NCBI RefSeq assembly: GCF_000421265.1
Contig: NZ_ATWN01000009.1
Location: forward strand, 164,168 to 228,167
Length of the DNA: 64,000 nucleotides
Source: Thalassospira lucentensis MCCC 1A00383 = DSM 14000
GTDB taxonomy: Bacteria; Pseudomonadota; Alphaproteobacteria; Rhodospirillales; Thalassospiraceae
Direction of reading: 5' to 3'
A program made the position numbers and the translations under genes. Numbering within the stretch: the first letter of the stretch is position 1; the number at the start of each line of letters is the position of its first letter. Positions 48,440 through 57,760 of this stretch are shown here, in pieces. A model generated the notes under the pieces. That model ran no database searches and had not been told where the DNA came from. It worked only from the letters and a program-made list of their open reading frames with translations.

Positions 48440-48501
48440 TGCACGGGTTCCTTTGATCGAACCTAGAATACCATGTTGCAATGGACGTTAATAATACTGT
48501 T

Positions 48502-49116
48502 CTATCGTTCAGTAAGGGCGAGCTTCGCACCCATCGCAATGAAAGCACCGGCAAACCCCTTGCCCAACCATTGCATCACATTGGGCCGTTCGATGATGTG
48601 GTGTCGTACAGCACCAGCAAAGCACCCATACCCCACAAACACCGCAAACGTCATCGCCATGAAGATCAGGCCAAGGATCGTCATTTCGCCAGTCGTATCA
48701 AGCGTGTTAGCGCTAACAAATTGCGGTAGGAAGGCGAGGAAGAAAACCGACAGTTTGGGATTGAGCAGGTTAAGCAATATCCCGTCTCGGATAATTTTGA
48801 TGATGCTGGCCGGACTATCATGGGCGGTGACTTTCATCGCGCCCGTGCCATGCCACATCCCCCACGCCATATAAAGCAACCACGCCACCCCAAGATAGCG
48901 CACGACCTCAAACGCAACTGCACTGGCATGAAGCAAAGCCGAAAGGCCAAGGATGCAGGCGGCCATATGCGGCACAATGCCAAGCGTGCAGCCAAAAGCC
49001 GCCCAGATGCTGGCTTTTGTGCCGCGCCCCAATCCAAGCGCAAGGGTATAAATCACCCCGGTTCCCGGCAGTAAAACAACAATCAGCGATGTCAGAAGAT
49101 ATTCAAGGGTGATCAT
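48502..49116 (-). CDS. LysE-family amino acid exporter
   Basis: 204 residues with about six membrane helices: TSLIVVLLPGTGVIYTLALG holds the conserved PGP-like PGT turn, followed by the GTKASIWAAFGCTLGIVPH loop and NLLNPKLSVFFLAFLPQFVS, the NPK motif of the RhtB/LysE family. It exports amino acids or related metabolites. It follows an AraC regulator on the same strand with a 99-bp gap, a common regulator-exporter pair. Confidence 0.87.
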   Translation of the reverse strand: MITLEYLLTSLIVVLLPGTGVIYTLALGLGRGTKASIWAAFGCTLGIVPHMAACILGLSALLHASAVAFEVVRYLGVAWLLYMAWGMWHGTGAMKVTAHDSPASIIKIIRDGILLNLLNPKLSVFFLAFLPQFVSANTLDTTGEMTILGLIFMAMTFAVFVGYGCFAGAVRHHIIERPNVMQWLGKGFAGAFIAMGAKLALTER

Positions 49117-49215
49117 GGCGGTTCCGTTCAATTGGCTGTGCTTATCGCCAAAATAGGCGGATCGGGCAGGGCGTTCTTGAACGAAATTGCAGGGTGTTCT
49201 TGGGGGTGAATGGGC

Positions 49216-50058
49216 TCAGTTCGCCCGCACCGCACGGGCATAGCGGCCCGGTGTCATGCCAAAGGCCCGGACAAAATGGCGGTTGAGGTGGCTTTGATCG
49301 GCAAAGCCCGCCCCATGGGCGATATCAGCAAGCGTTTCGCCGCGTTTGATCATATCGCGCGCAAGGTCAATACGCCGCTGGATCAAATAGGCATGCGGGG
49401 TGAGGCCCGTCGCACGGGTGAAATCGCGCAGGGTTTGAAACTTGCTCAAGCCTGCTGCCTTGGCAAGGTCATCAAGGCTGTGCGATGTGGTCGGGGCATC
49501 GTCAAGCAATGCCTTGGCGTTCCGGATGCGGTTGCTGGCAACGGCGGTGCGTGATGCTGTGCGCAAGCCCGGCGCGTTGGTGTAGTCCGGTGTCATCACC
49601 GCATGATGCAGCAAGATCAACAACATTTCCTGACGCCGCAATCGCGCCGCATCGGCTGTGCCGTTGGTGATGGCATCAAAAAGGGCGGTAAAACAGTTGC
49701 GGACATCGGGACGGTCCATCACCGGCTGGATGAAGCTATATTGGTCGCTTTTGCCTTCGGTGATGTCGCGTACGGCATCGGCAATCAGGTCGGGCGCGAA
49801 ATACAACATGTTCCAGCCGCGCGGCCGATCGCCAATCGGATGACCATCGTGCACTTCACGCGGATTGACGGTGATGATGTTGCCTGCCCCAGCCTCGACC
49901 ATGCCGCGCCCGGATGCGGATTTTTGCGCCCCCGCATACATATATCCGATGCCAAACGCCTCGTGGGTGTGCTTGGCAAAGGAATGGCGTGTTTCGGCCA
50001 TGACGGCTTCAACACCGAGACAATCATGGGAAATTATGCGAACGTGATCCTGCGACAT
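49216..50058 (-). CDS. AraC-family regulator
   Basis: 280 residues: N-terminal cupin (AKHTHEAFGIGYMYAGAQ ... VNPREVHDGHP) and C-terminal AraC HTH (SLDDLAKAAGLSKFQTLRDF, then TLADIAHGAGFADQSHLNRH and FVRAFGMTPGRYARAVRAN). Its likely target is the LysE exporter just downstream. No strong ribosome site was found before the ATG at 50058. Confidence 0.87.
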   Translation of the reverse strand: MSQDHVRIISHDCLGVEAVMAETRHSFAKHTHEAFGIGYMYAGAQKSASGRGMVEAGAGNIITVNPREVHDGHPIGDRPRGWNMLYFAPDLIADAVRDITEGKSDQYSFIQPVMDRPDVRNCFTALFDAITNGTADAARLRRQEMLLILLHHAVMTPDYTNAPGLRTASRTAVASNRIRNAKALLDDAPTTSHSLDDLAKAAGLSKFQTLRDFTRATGLTPHAYLIQRRIDLARDMIKRGETLADIAHGAGFADQSHLNRHFVRAFGMTPGRYARAVRAN

Positions 50059-50114
50059 GGTTGGAGGGTGTCAGAATCCCTTGAAGAAAACAATGACACA
50101 GTCAGTCGATTGGA

Positions 50115-50882
50115 TCAGAAACGCTTGATCACTGCGAAGCGCAGGTTGTGAGACTGGAAATCAACCTGATGGTCGAAGGAACCTCGGAAGCCGGCTCTGA
50201 CGAAGCTCTGACGTTCATCAATGACTTTTGGGTAGTAGTTCATGACGTAGTCGCCGCGCAGCACCCAACCATTATCAAGCTTGTAGGACGAACCAAGCCC
50301 AGACGAAATGCCTAATGCCAGCGAGCTTTCACTGAAGTCCTCGTTTTCCCCGGCGCTGTTGGTATCGGTGTAGCGGAAATCATAGTCGAAATAACCGATC
50401 GACGGACCCGCAGCAGCATGGAACATCCAGTTTCCAACGGCATATCCGATCTTGGGGCGAATGCTGAACGCAAAGTTGGTTTCCAGCGTCGAGTTGATAT
50501 TGAAGTCGACACCCGCAGAATTATAACGTACCGGCCCGGATGCGGTGCTGGCAGAATAATCCATTACCGAAAGGTCCGCTTCGATCCCGTAAACAAGCTG
50601 GCCGCTTTGGTGGTCATATCCCCCCAAAACTGATCCATTCAGAGCGAGGTCATCGAGGCTTTTTTGCAGGTAAGGACGCTGAACCGCGGGGTCGTCACTG
50701 GTGAAATAGGGGGTCGATTCGCCGACCGTATCAGGATTGCTCTCCCCATACGTCCCACCAAGCGCAAAGCCGCCGTAAAATCCTGACCAGGTTGCATCTG
50801 CTGCGGATGCGATGCCCGGAAACAGAATGCCTGCAGCGATTGTTGCGCAAATGATAGACCTGAACTTTGGTAGTTTGTGCAT
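50115..50882 (-). CDS. outer-membrane beta-barrel protein
   Basis: 255 residues with a signal peptide (IICATIAAGILFPGIASAA) and an eight-stranded barrel-like body: WSGFYGGFALGGTYGES is the usual first strand of the porin/opacity family, several GY/WMFHAAAGPSIGYFDYDF type strands follow, and it ends with phenylalanine (RFAVIKRF), as needed for barrel assembly. GGGGGA precedes the ATG. Function beyond envelope structure unknown. It lies 57 bp upstream of AraC on the same strand. Confidence 0.85.
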   Translation of the reverse strand: MHKLPKFRSIICATIAAGILFPGIASAADATWSGFYGGFALGGTYGESNPDTVGESTPYFTSDDPAVQRPYLQKSLDDLALNGSVLGGYDHQSGQLVYGIEADLSVMDYSASTASGPVRYNSAGVDFNINSTLETNFAFSIRPKIGYAVGNWMFHAAAGPSIGYFDYDFRYTDTNSAGENEDFSESSLALGISSGLGSSYKLDNGWVLRGDYVMNYYPKVIDERQSFVRAGFRGSFDHQVDFQSHNLRFAVIKRF

Positions 50883-51046
50883 CCCATTTCCCCCAACGCA
50901 AGAGTAGCTATACTATGTGATAGCACTAATCAATTTATTAGTATTTCTCAATGTTTAACTTTTGGTTTGCAACGGTATTGATTTCATCGGGTGTGTTGTA
51001 GAGTGTGAAATTATCTTGTGCGTTTCAGAAGAGTGTTAGTCCTCCT

Positions 51047-52189
51047 TCAAGGTGCTTTCACATGCGGGCTCAAAAGTTCGCGAAGTCCGCCCAGTCCTTC
51101 GACGTGATTGGCAATGACACTGGTGACAATCAAAAGCGGCACGGCAACCAGCACCCCGACAAAGCCCCAAAGCCAACCCCAAAACGCAATCGCCAGAATG
51201 ACGGCGATGGAGTTGATCCGAAGCCGGTTGCCGACAAGGGCGGGTGTGATCAGCTGTCCCTCAAGGGCGGTGCAGGCAAGATACAGGGCAGGGGCGAGTA
51301 ACGCCTCGCTCGTGGTTTGGACCGAGACCAATGCAACAACACCCACCAGCATCACCCCGCACAGCGCCCCAAGGACCGGAACAAAGTTCAGAACCGCGGC
51401 GGCAACACCCCACAGGAACGGGTTGGGCATGCCGATCACGGCCATGAGCGTGCCAATGACACTGCCAAGTATGATGTTGATTGCCGAAATCGTCGCAAGA
51501 TACCGCGATACTTCGCGTTCAACGTCATGGGCAATCCGCAACCCCTTGCGCCGGTCGCCAAAGGTCGGAAGGGCGCGCACCATTTTTTCATAAACCAAAT
51601 CCCCACCCGACAGGATAAACAGCAATAAAACAAGCATCAGTGCAATACCCGTGGCAATGCCCGGTGCGCCTTGGGCGGCCTGACTGATCAGGTTGGGTTC
51701 GGCGACGACAACTTTTTGAACGTTGTCGCCCTCATTGTTTTGGTCGGTGGCCTCTGACACCTGTTTTTGCGCATCGCGAAGCTTATCAAGTGGTTCGCCA
51801 AGATCAGCCAGACGCAAGCGTAATTGCCGTTCAATTTGCGGGGCTTCATCGATCCAGCCCGATACCGGCCCGCTGAGCCCGTAAACCCCGGCAATGGCGG
51901 TGGCAGTTAAACCCAGCACAATCGTAAAGGCCGTCAGGACACGCGGAATACGCACCCGGGCGAATGTCCGAACCACGGGTGAAAAGACCAGCGACAGCAA
52001 AAAGGCAAGGGTGATGGGAAACAAAAGGTCCTGCGCGATATAAATGCAGCCAAGCGAGAGAACCCCAAACGTCCCGATCACCGATATTGTCCGCGCACGG
52101 CGATAGGCGCGCGCGCGCGCCGCTTGTCGGGCATCATTGGCTTTGGTTTGATCCAGACTGTCTTCTTGCGCTGCGATTGGATCGCTCAT
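51047..52189 (-). CDS. AI-2E family transporter (PerM/TqsA-like permease)
   Basis: 380 residues with about eight hydrophobic segments: two at the N-terminus (VLSLGCIYIAQDLLFPITLA), a soluble periplasmic loop with coil-forming residues ~120-190, and a C-terminal group including FLWGVAAAVLNFVPVLGALC and the conserved EGQLITPALVGNRLRINSIA. Despite the family name, AI-2 transport is shown for few members; the role here is open. Single gene. Confidence 0.9.
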   Translation of the reverse strand: MSDPIAAQEDSLDQTKANDARQAARARAYRRARTISVIGTFGVLSLGCIYIAQDLLFPITLAFLLSLVFSPVVRTFARVRIPRVLTAFTIVLGLTATAIAGVYGLSGPVSGWIDEAPQIERQLRLRLADLGEPLDKLRDAQKQVSEATDQNNEGDNVQKVVVAEPNLISQAAQGAPGIATGIALMLVLLLFILSGGDLVYEKMVRALPTFGDRRKGLRIAHDVEREVSRYLATISAINIILGSVIGTLMAVIGMPNPFLWGVAAAVLNFVPVLGALCGVMLVGVVALVSVQTTSEALLAPALYLACTALEGQLITPALVGNRLRINSIAVILAIAFWGWLWGFVGVLVAVPLLIVTSVIANHVEGLGGLRELLSPHVKAP

Positions 52190-52401
52190 GCAATTTGCTC
52201 CGCTTCGTCCCTGCCGGGCAAAATTGCAAGCGGCAGCATTACGCGTGTTTAACGCCCTGTCGGATGGGGATGTTCCGCACTATCGGGTTCTCAGATGGCA
52301 AAGTAAGTAGAGATCAGTGTGCCGCATCGCGCAAATAGATCAAGGGCGCACCATCAAATGCATGGTGCGCCCAACGATTTTGATCAAGAAGGTTTCAGAA
52401 G

Positions 52402-53202
52402 TCAGCCATAAAAGGGCGATGCCATGTCACGGCTTGCCGCCTCGGTAACCGGGGCGTCAAACACGCGGGTATAAAAGGCCGCGTTCAACGTTTTGGCTTC
52501 ACTCGGGAAGTAATCAAGGGCAAATTTCCGGGCGTTTTCAAGTGAGTCAAAGGCATAGAAGCCGCCAACCGTCCCGGTGTGAAGGCCACTCAGCCAGGTT
52601 TTGGACAAAAGCCCTGGTTGTTGTTTTAAAACCGGATTAAACGCCCGCCATGGTCCGTTATCAAACGGGAAAACATGAAGCTGCACCTCGGTATAAACAA
52701 ATGCGGCGGGCAGTGTTGTCGGGGACGCGCCGTAATGCACTGAATTCATGTCGATGCTGGCCTCAGTGGTTGCGGTGGCGTCAAAAATGCGGGTGGTCTG
52801 GGCGACACCGAAATTACGGGCTTCGGCCGGGAAGTCATCGGTAACGAATGCTTGCGCATTTTCGATTGAGTCAAAGGCATAGATACCCCCCGCCGAATTG
52901 TTGCCGACCCCCGACAGCCATGTTTTGTTCAAAAATCCCGGTTTGGTTTTGATCGTCTCGTTGATCTGCTGCCACGGCACCTGATCAAAAGGGGCCGAGA
53001 TTTGAAGTTCGGTATAGACAAAAGCTTTTTGTGACATGGGATGGGTTCCTGTTTTCTGTGAAAGGGGGCCGGCATCGGCCAAAGACGGGATAAGAAGGCC
53101 TGTGCCTGTTGCGGTCAAACCGGCCGCCGCGAAGGTCAAGAATTCACGGCGGTCAATCTGGGTTGGGGGTAAATCCACGGTATGTTTGGCGTCGGGTTTC
53201 AT
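52402..53202 (-). CDS. Tat-exported protein with two YdhR-like (dimeric barrel) domains
   Basis: 266 residues. A Tat leader is visible (DRREFLTFAAAGLTATGTGL). Two homologous domains follow, about residues 58-155 and 165-262. Each has the run VYTELQ/EVQL, then KTWLSG, then GGxYAFDS and AxxFxxDxFPxEA, then TRxFDA. The pattern fits the YdhR-type monooxygenase-like ferredoxin fold. Enzymatic activity unproven. It is divergent from a TetR regulator; two palindromic operators lie between, so it is probably repressed by that regulator. Confidence 0.78.
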   Translation of the reverse strand: MKPDAKHTVDLPPTQIDRREFLTFAAAGLTATGTGLLIPSLADAGPLSQKTGTHPMSQKAFVYTELQISAPFDQVPWQQINETIKTKPGFLNKTWLSGVGNNSAGGIYAFDSIENAQAFVTDDFPAEARNFGVAQTTRIFDATATTEASIDMNSVHYGASPTTLPAAFVYTEVQLHVFPFDNGPWRAFNPVLKQQPGLLSKTWLSGLHTGTVGGFYAFDSLENARKFALDYFPSEAKTLNAAFYTRVFDAPVTEAASRDMASPFYG

Positions 53203-53227
53203 TCGGGTTGATCCGTAAAGTTAAAAA

Positions 53228-53243
53228 TATAACGAACGTTATA
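53228..53243. promoter_or_regulatory. TetR operator candidate 1
   Basis: TATAACGAACGTTATA is a perfect palindrome, 25 bases upstream of the YdhR-like gene and between the two divergent genes. Confidence 0.75.
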
Positions 53244-53283
53244 TAAATGAATGATCGACAATCGCATGGTTGTCAATTAAAAA

Positions 53284-53299
53284 TATAACGACCGATATA
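53284..53299. promoter_or_regulatory. TetR operator candidate 2
   Basis: TATAACGACCGATATA repeats the same half-sites with small changes, 13 bases before the TetR start. It would give autoregulation. Confidence 0.72.
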
Positions 53300-53312
53300 T
53301 TTTGAGGATCCT

Positions 53313-53891
53313 ATGGTTAAAAACCAGACGCGCAAGGAAGAAACCCGCCGCAACATGCTCGATGCCGCAAGTCGCGGTTTTCGTGAAAACGGGTTTGCCG
53401 GGGTGGGGGTTGATGGCATTGCCAAGGCGGCCAATGCGACGTCCGGTGCATTCTATGCCCATTTCGGGTCAAAAGACGGGGCGTTTCGGGCCGCACTTGA
53501 TCTTGGACTTGATGAAGTGATCGATGGTGTCCCACGGTTTCAGCGTGATTATGGCGATGGCTGGACCGATGCCTTTATTGAGTATTATCTCGGGCGTGCG
53601 CATCGCGATGATCTGGCGTGTGGCTGTGCGATGACCAGTCTTTCGCCGGAAATGATGCGCGCAGATGCGCAAACACGCGCCCTTTACGACCGTAAAATGC
53701 AAACCATCGCAACCTTGATTGCCAAAGGACTGCCGCAGTTCGACACACAACAGCAGCGCGCCAAGGCGTGGTCTTTTCTGGGAATATTGATCGGCGGGCT
53801 GACCATGGCGCGGGCCTTAAGTGACGACAGCGCCATAGATGACGTCTCCGTCGCGATCAAGGCCGCGGCAGCAGGGCTTTTGAAAGCTTGA
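53313..53891 (+). CDS. TetR-family transcriptional regulator
   Basis: 192 residues. The N-terminal HTH is typical (TRKEETRRNMLDAASRGFRE, GVGVDGIAKAANATSGAFYA, HFGSKDGAFRAAL). The C-terminal domain with CGCAMTSLSPEM and a paired cysteine motif resembles the AcrR/NemR-like groups. GAGG lies 5 bases before the ATG. Likely repressor of the divergent exported protein and of itself. Confidence 0.9.
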   Translation: MVKNQTRKEETRRNMLDAASRGFRENGFAGVGVDGIAKAANATSGAFYAHFGSKDGAFRAALDLGLDEVIDGVPRFQRDYGDGWTDAFIEYYLGRAHRDDLACGCAMTSLSPEMMRADAQTRALYDRKMQTIATLIAKGLPQFDTQQQRAKAWSFLGILIGGLTMARALSDDSAIDDVSVAIKAAAAGLLKA

Positions 53892-53927
53892 TGACAGAGA
53901 TATCAGATCAGGTTTAGCGATAATCGC

Positions 53928-54599
53928 TTACGTCTCGATTGCCGGTTCCTGAAGCTGCAACTCACGCGCAATAATTACCGCCTGTGTACGGCTATGGACC
54001 GAAAGTTTGCGCAGGATCGCCGATACATGGGCCTTGACCGTGGCTTCGGTGACATCAAGCTCATAGGCAATTTGCTTATTCAGCTTGCCTTCGGTCAGCA
54101 TGTTCAAAACGCGAAGCTGTTGCGGGGTCAGTTGGCCAATTTTTTCCGCCAGATTAGTGGCTTCGTCATCGGCAGGGCCATTTTCCATGGCATCGCGCGC
54201 CCAGTCGGGCATCCACATCCCACCATCCAGAACGGTTTTGACCGCAAGACCAATCTGGTCTACTGGGGCGGATTTCGGAACGAACGCCGATGCCCCGTAT
54301 TCGATGGACCGGCGTACAACCGGCATGTCCTGACTGGCCGAAACAATCGATATCGGAATATCGGGATAAGACGCGCGCAGGGTAAACAGGCCAGTAAAAC
54401 CGTTCATGCCGGGCATATGAAGATCAAGAAGTACAAGATCGATGTCGCCCTTGTGGGCTTCGATCTGCTCGATGGCTTCAAACAGGCTTCCAGCCTCATA
54501 CAATGTCACGTTATCCAGTTCTGTTGACAATGCTTGTTTAAGAGCACCCCGGACAAGCGGGTGATCATCTGCGATCAGAATCTGGAACGTTTCGGACAT
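53928..54599 (-). CDS. NarL/FixJ-type response regulator
   Basis: 223 residues from ATG 54599 (AGGGA upstream). Receiver domain with acidic D11-D12 and phosphorylation site D59 (LVLLDLHMPG), then a LuxR HTH (LTPQQLRVLNMLTEGKLNKQ, IAYELDVTEATVKAHVSAIL). No histidine kinase is adjacent. The symporter-like hybrid kinase at 43457 belongs to the class known elsewhere to work with such regulators, so it is a candidate partner; not proven. Confidence 0.88.
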   Translation of the reverse strand: MSETFQILIADDHPLVRGALKQALSTELDNVTLYEAGSLFEAIEQIEAHKGDIDLVLLDLHMPGMNGFTGLFTLRASYPDIPISIVSASQDMPVVRRSIEYGASAFVPKSAPVDQIGLAVKTVLDGGMWMPDWARDAMENGPADDEATNLAEKIGQLTPQQLRVLNMLTEGKLNKQIAYELDVTEATVKAHVSAILRKLSVHSRTQAVIIARELQLQEPAIET

Positions 54600-55016
54600 T
54601 GGCGATTTCCCTTGGAAGTGATTTTTCCCCATCAGGTCGCAATTATTCTATCCCGATTAATCGGACTCACAAAACAGAAGGTGAGAATATGATTGGGATA
54701 GTTTGATTATTGGCTTGGGTGCGACCCGGATTGCGTCCGTCTGCACAGCCACTGGCGGGCAGAAGGAGTGAGGGAAACCAAAGATCACTCTCGCCCCACG
54801 AAATGTGAAACTTCGGCCCCCCTCGCGCCACCGTTTGGGATTATGCATACTAAATTCGGCGCCGTAAACTCCGCATTTGTCGAAAAATGAATTTTATCCT
54901 ATCACTTAGGGTAATGAACGAAATTCAGTTCTTACAAACCACATCGCGGTGCAAAAAAGTGGATTTTATACAATCCATTCCAATACCGCGCAGACCAAGG
55001 GAAAAAGGACGCAAAA
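54600..55016. promoter_or_regulatory. divergent intergenic region with palindromes
   Basis: About 417 bp between the response regulator and pepN, no supported gene. CCGATTAATCGG at 54653-54664 is a perfect 12-bp palindrome, and CTATCCC (54648-54654) and GGGATAG (54695-54701) are inverted copies around it. Both are placed to regulate the response-regulator gene. A second inverted pair, TATCCT/AGGGTA, lies near 54897-54913. Confidence 0.5.
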
Positions 55017-57656
55017 ATGTCTGATCAGCGCCACGTGATTTCGCGTAAAGACTATAAAGAACCTGACTTTTTTGTAGAAAAGGTCGAACTGGTCTTTGAT
55101 CTGGAACGAGAGGTCACAAACGTCAAATCGCGCCTTTTCATACATGCGAATCCTGCGCGGGGTACCGGCGTTGACGATGAAGTTTTCCTGTACGGCGAGG
55201 ACATGAAACTTGTTTCAGTCAGCATCAATGAGCGCCGTCTTGCATCGGGCGATTTCACCGTTGATCAGGAAGGTCTGCGTTTTACCGCACCCCGCGAAGC
55301 CTTCATCGCGGAAATCGAAACCCAGATTTCACCAGCCAACAATACGCGCCTTGAAGGTCTGTACGTTTCGCAAAGTGCCTTTTGCACCCAGTGCGAGGCC
55401 GAAGGCTTCCGCCGCATTACCTATTTCCCGGATCGTCCCGACGTTATGGCAACCTTCAAGGTCACCATCAATGCGGATAAATCATCCTGCCCGGTGTTGC
55501 TGTCAAACGGCAACCTGATCGATAGCGGCGATCTCGACGGCGGGCGTCATTTCGCGGTGTGGGAAGATCCATTCCCCAAACCGTCCTATTTGTTCGCACT
55601 GGTGGCAGGCGACCTGGCTTGTGTCGAGGATAGCTTTAAAACCGTTTCCGGGCGCGATGTCGCACTGCGTATCTTTGTTGAACATGGCAACGAAGATCGC
55701 TGCGACTTCGCCATGGACAGCCTGAAACGCTCCATGAAATGGGACGAAGAGGTCTATGGTCTTGAATATGATCTTGATCTGTTCAACATCGTCGCCGTGT
55801 CGGACTTCAACATGGGGGCGATGGAAAACAAAAGCCTGAACGTCTTTAACGCGAAATACATTCTCGCCAAGCCAGATACCGCGACGGACATGGATTTTGA
55901 ACTGATCGAATCCATTGTTGCGCATGAATACTTCCACAACTGGTCGGGCAACCGGGTAACCTGTCGCGACTGGTTCCAATTGTCGCTCAAAGAAGGCCTG
56001 ACCGTTTTCCGTGATCAGGAGTTTTCGGCCGATCAACGGTCCCGCCCAGTGCAACGGATCAAGGATGTTGCACAGTTGCGTGCGCGCCAGTTCCCCGAAG
56101 ACGGTGGCCCGCTGGCCCATCCGGTCCGCCCTGACAGCTATATGGAAATCAACAATTTCTATACCGCCACGGTCTATGAAAAAGGGGCCGAACTGATCCG
56201 CATGATGCATACGTTGCTGGGGTCAGATGGCTATCGTAAGGGCATTGACCTTTACTTTGATCGCCATGATGGGCAGGCCGTGACCTGTGATGATTTCGCC
56301 AAGGCAATGGAAGACGCCAACGACATCGATTTCACCCAGCTCAAACTTTGGTATTCACAGGCCGGCACGCCGAAACTTTGGTGGGAAGGCGACTACGACG
56401 CCGATGCCAAACAATACCGCATCACCCTGACCCAGAAAACCGACCCAACCCCGGGCCAGGGCGATAAAAAACCGCTGCATATGCCGGTATCCATCGGGCT
56501 TCTTGGTGCCGATGGCAATGATCTGGCGGCCAAAACGGTTGAATTGACGCAAGCAACCCAGGAATTCGTCTTTGACGGTGTGACCGAAAAGCCGGTCGTG
56601 TCGTTCAATCGTGGTTTCTCGGCCCCGGTCAATGTCATGACCGATCAGCCCGACGCAGAACTTGCCTTCCTGATGGGCAACGATTCCGATGCGTTTAACC
56701 GCTGGGAAGCGGGGCAGAAATACGCCACCCGCCTGATGCTGTCGGCTATTTCCAATTTTGAGGAAAATGACGGCAATGCCGATGCGGCCTTGAATGACGT
56801 GGCGGTTGCGGTGGATGCCTTTATTGGTGCGATGCAGGCGACCCTTTTAAATGACGGGCTTGATAAGGCATTTCGTGCCGATGCGCTGGTTTTGCCGGGT
56901 GAGGAGTTTATTTCCGAGCAACGCAAACCCGCCAACCCTGACGCCATTCATCAAGTGCGTAACGCTCTGCGCAAACGCATTGGCGTGGCCCTGATGGATG
57001 ATTTCGAAAATACCTATCATCAAAACGCCTCGAACGCGGCCTTTACCCCCGATGCACTATCGGCCGGGCAACGTGCCTTGCGCGCAACGGCTCTTGGCTA
57101 TCTGGTGGCATCTGGTGAAACCCGCTTTGCCGATCTGGCGTCTGACCAATATAAAGCCTCCGATAACATGACCGATCAGATGGCCGCACTCTCGGTGCTG
57201 AACCATCTTGATCATCCGGGCCGGGCGGATGCCTTGGCTGATTTTGAAACCCGCTTTGCCAAGGACGGTGTTGTTCTTGATAAATGGTTTGCACTTCAGG
57301 CGATGTCATCGCGCGATGATACCTTGGCGCGCGTCAAGGATCTGATGGGCCATCCGGCCTTTACCATGCGCAATCCCAATAAGGTCCGGTCGCTTATTGG
57401 CGCATTTGCCATGGGCAACCCGCGTCATTTCCATGCCAAGGATGGCTCGGGCTACGAATTCTATACAGATCGTCTGATCGAACTTGATGACATCAATCCA
57501 CAGGTCGCCGCACGTTTGTGTGCCCCGCTTGGCAAATGGGCGAAATATGATGACGACCGGGCCGAGATGATGAAGGCTGCCTTGCAGCGTATTCTGGCCA
57601 AGGAAGACATCTCGCGCGATTTGTATGAAATCGCGTCAAAATCCGCTGCAGCGTAA
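55017..57656 (+). CDS. pepN: aminopeptidase N (M1 family)
   Basis: 879 residues, the usual length for the E. coli-type PepN. Zinc motif H303-E304-x-x-H307 in VAHEYFHNWSGNRVTCRDWF with the downstream glutamate in LSLKEGLTVFRDQEF; the substrate N-terminus is bound by GAMEN (MGAMENKSLN). The C-terminal helical domain is complete. It trims peptides in the cytoplasm. AAGGA before the ATG. Confidence 0.96.
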   Translation: MSDQRHVISRKDYKEPDFFVEKVELVFDLEREVTNVKSRLFIHANPARGTGVDDEVFLYGEDMKLVSVSINERRLASGDFTVDQEGLRFTAPREAFIAEIETQISPANNTRLEGLYVSQSAFCTQCEAEGFRRITYFPDRPDVMATFKVTINADKSSCPVLLSNGNLIDSGDLDGGRHFAVWEDPFPKPSYLFALVAGDLACVEDSFKTVSGRDVALRIFVEHGNEDRCDFAMDSLKRSMKWDEEVYGLEYDLDLFNIVAVSDFNMGAMENKSLNVFNAKYILAKPDTATDMDFELIESIVAHEYFHNWSGNRVTCRDWFQLSLKEGLTVFRDQEFSADQRSRPVQRIKDVAQLRARQFPEDGGPLAHPVRPDSYMEINNFYTATVYEKGAELIRMMHTLLGSDGYRKGIDLYFDRHDGQAVTCDDFAKAMEDANDIDFTQLKLWYSQAGTPKLWWEGDYDADAKQYRITLTQKTDPTPGQGDKKPLHMPVSIGLLGADGNDLAAKTVELTQATQEFVFDGVTEKPVVSFNRGFSAPVNVMTDQPDAELAFLMGNDSDAFNRWEAGQKYATRLMLSAISNFEENDGNADAALNDVAVAVDAFIGAMQATLLNDGLDKAFRADALVLPGEEFISEQRKPANPDAIHQVRNALRKRIGVALMDDFENTYHQNASNAAFTPDALSAGQRALRATALGYLVASGETRFADLASDQYKASDNMTDQMAALSVLNHLDHPGRADALADFETRFAKDGVVLDKWFALQAMSSRDDTLARVKDLMGHPAFTMRNPNKVRSLIGAFAMGNPRHFHAKDGSGYEFYTDRLIELDDINPQVAARLCAPLGKWAKYDDDRAEMMKAALQRILAKEDISRDLYEIASKSAAA

Positions 57657-57691
57657 AACGTTATCCGCACGGTGATTTTGCGATCTCCATT

Positions 57692-57726
57692 TAAAAAAGG
57701 CGGCTCCTTGCAGGGCCGCCTTTTTA
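57692..57726. terminator. bidirectional terminator
   Basis: AAAAAAGGCGGC and GCCGCCTTTTT pair around TCCTTGCAGG between pepN and the convergent chemoreceptor. Confidence 0.9.
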
Positions 57727-57760
57727 CGTTAAGTGTGTTGGCGAGAACGCCGGGATTAGA

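Noticed and set aside
48482..48501. Possible HigB toxin gene upstream of the HigA-like pseudogene
   Set aside because: Only 20 bp separate the antitoxin frame from the LysE gene, too short for a toxin gene on that side.
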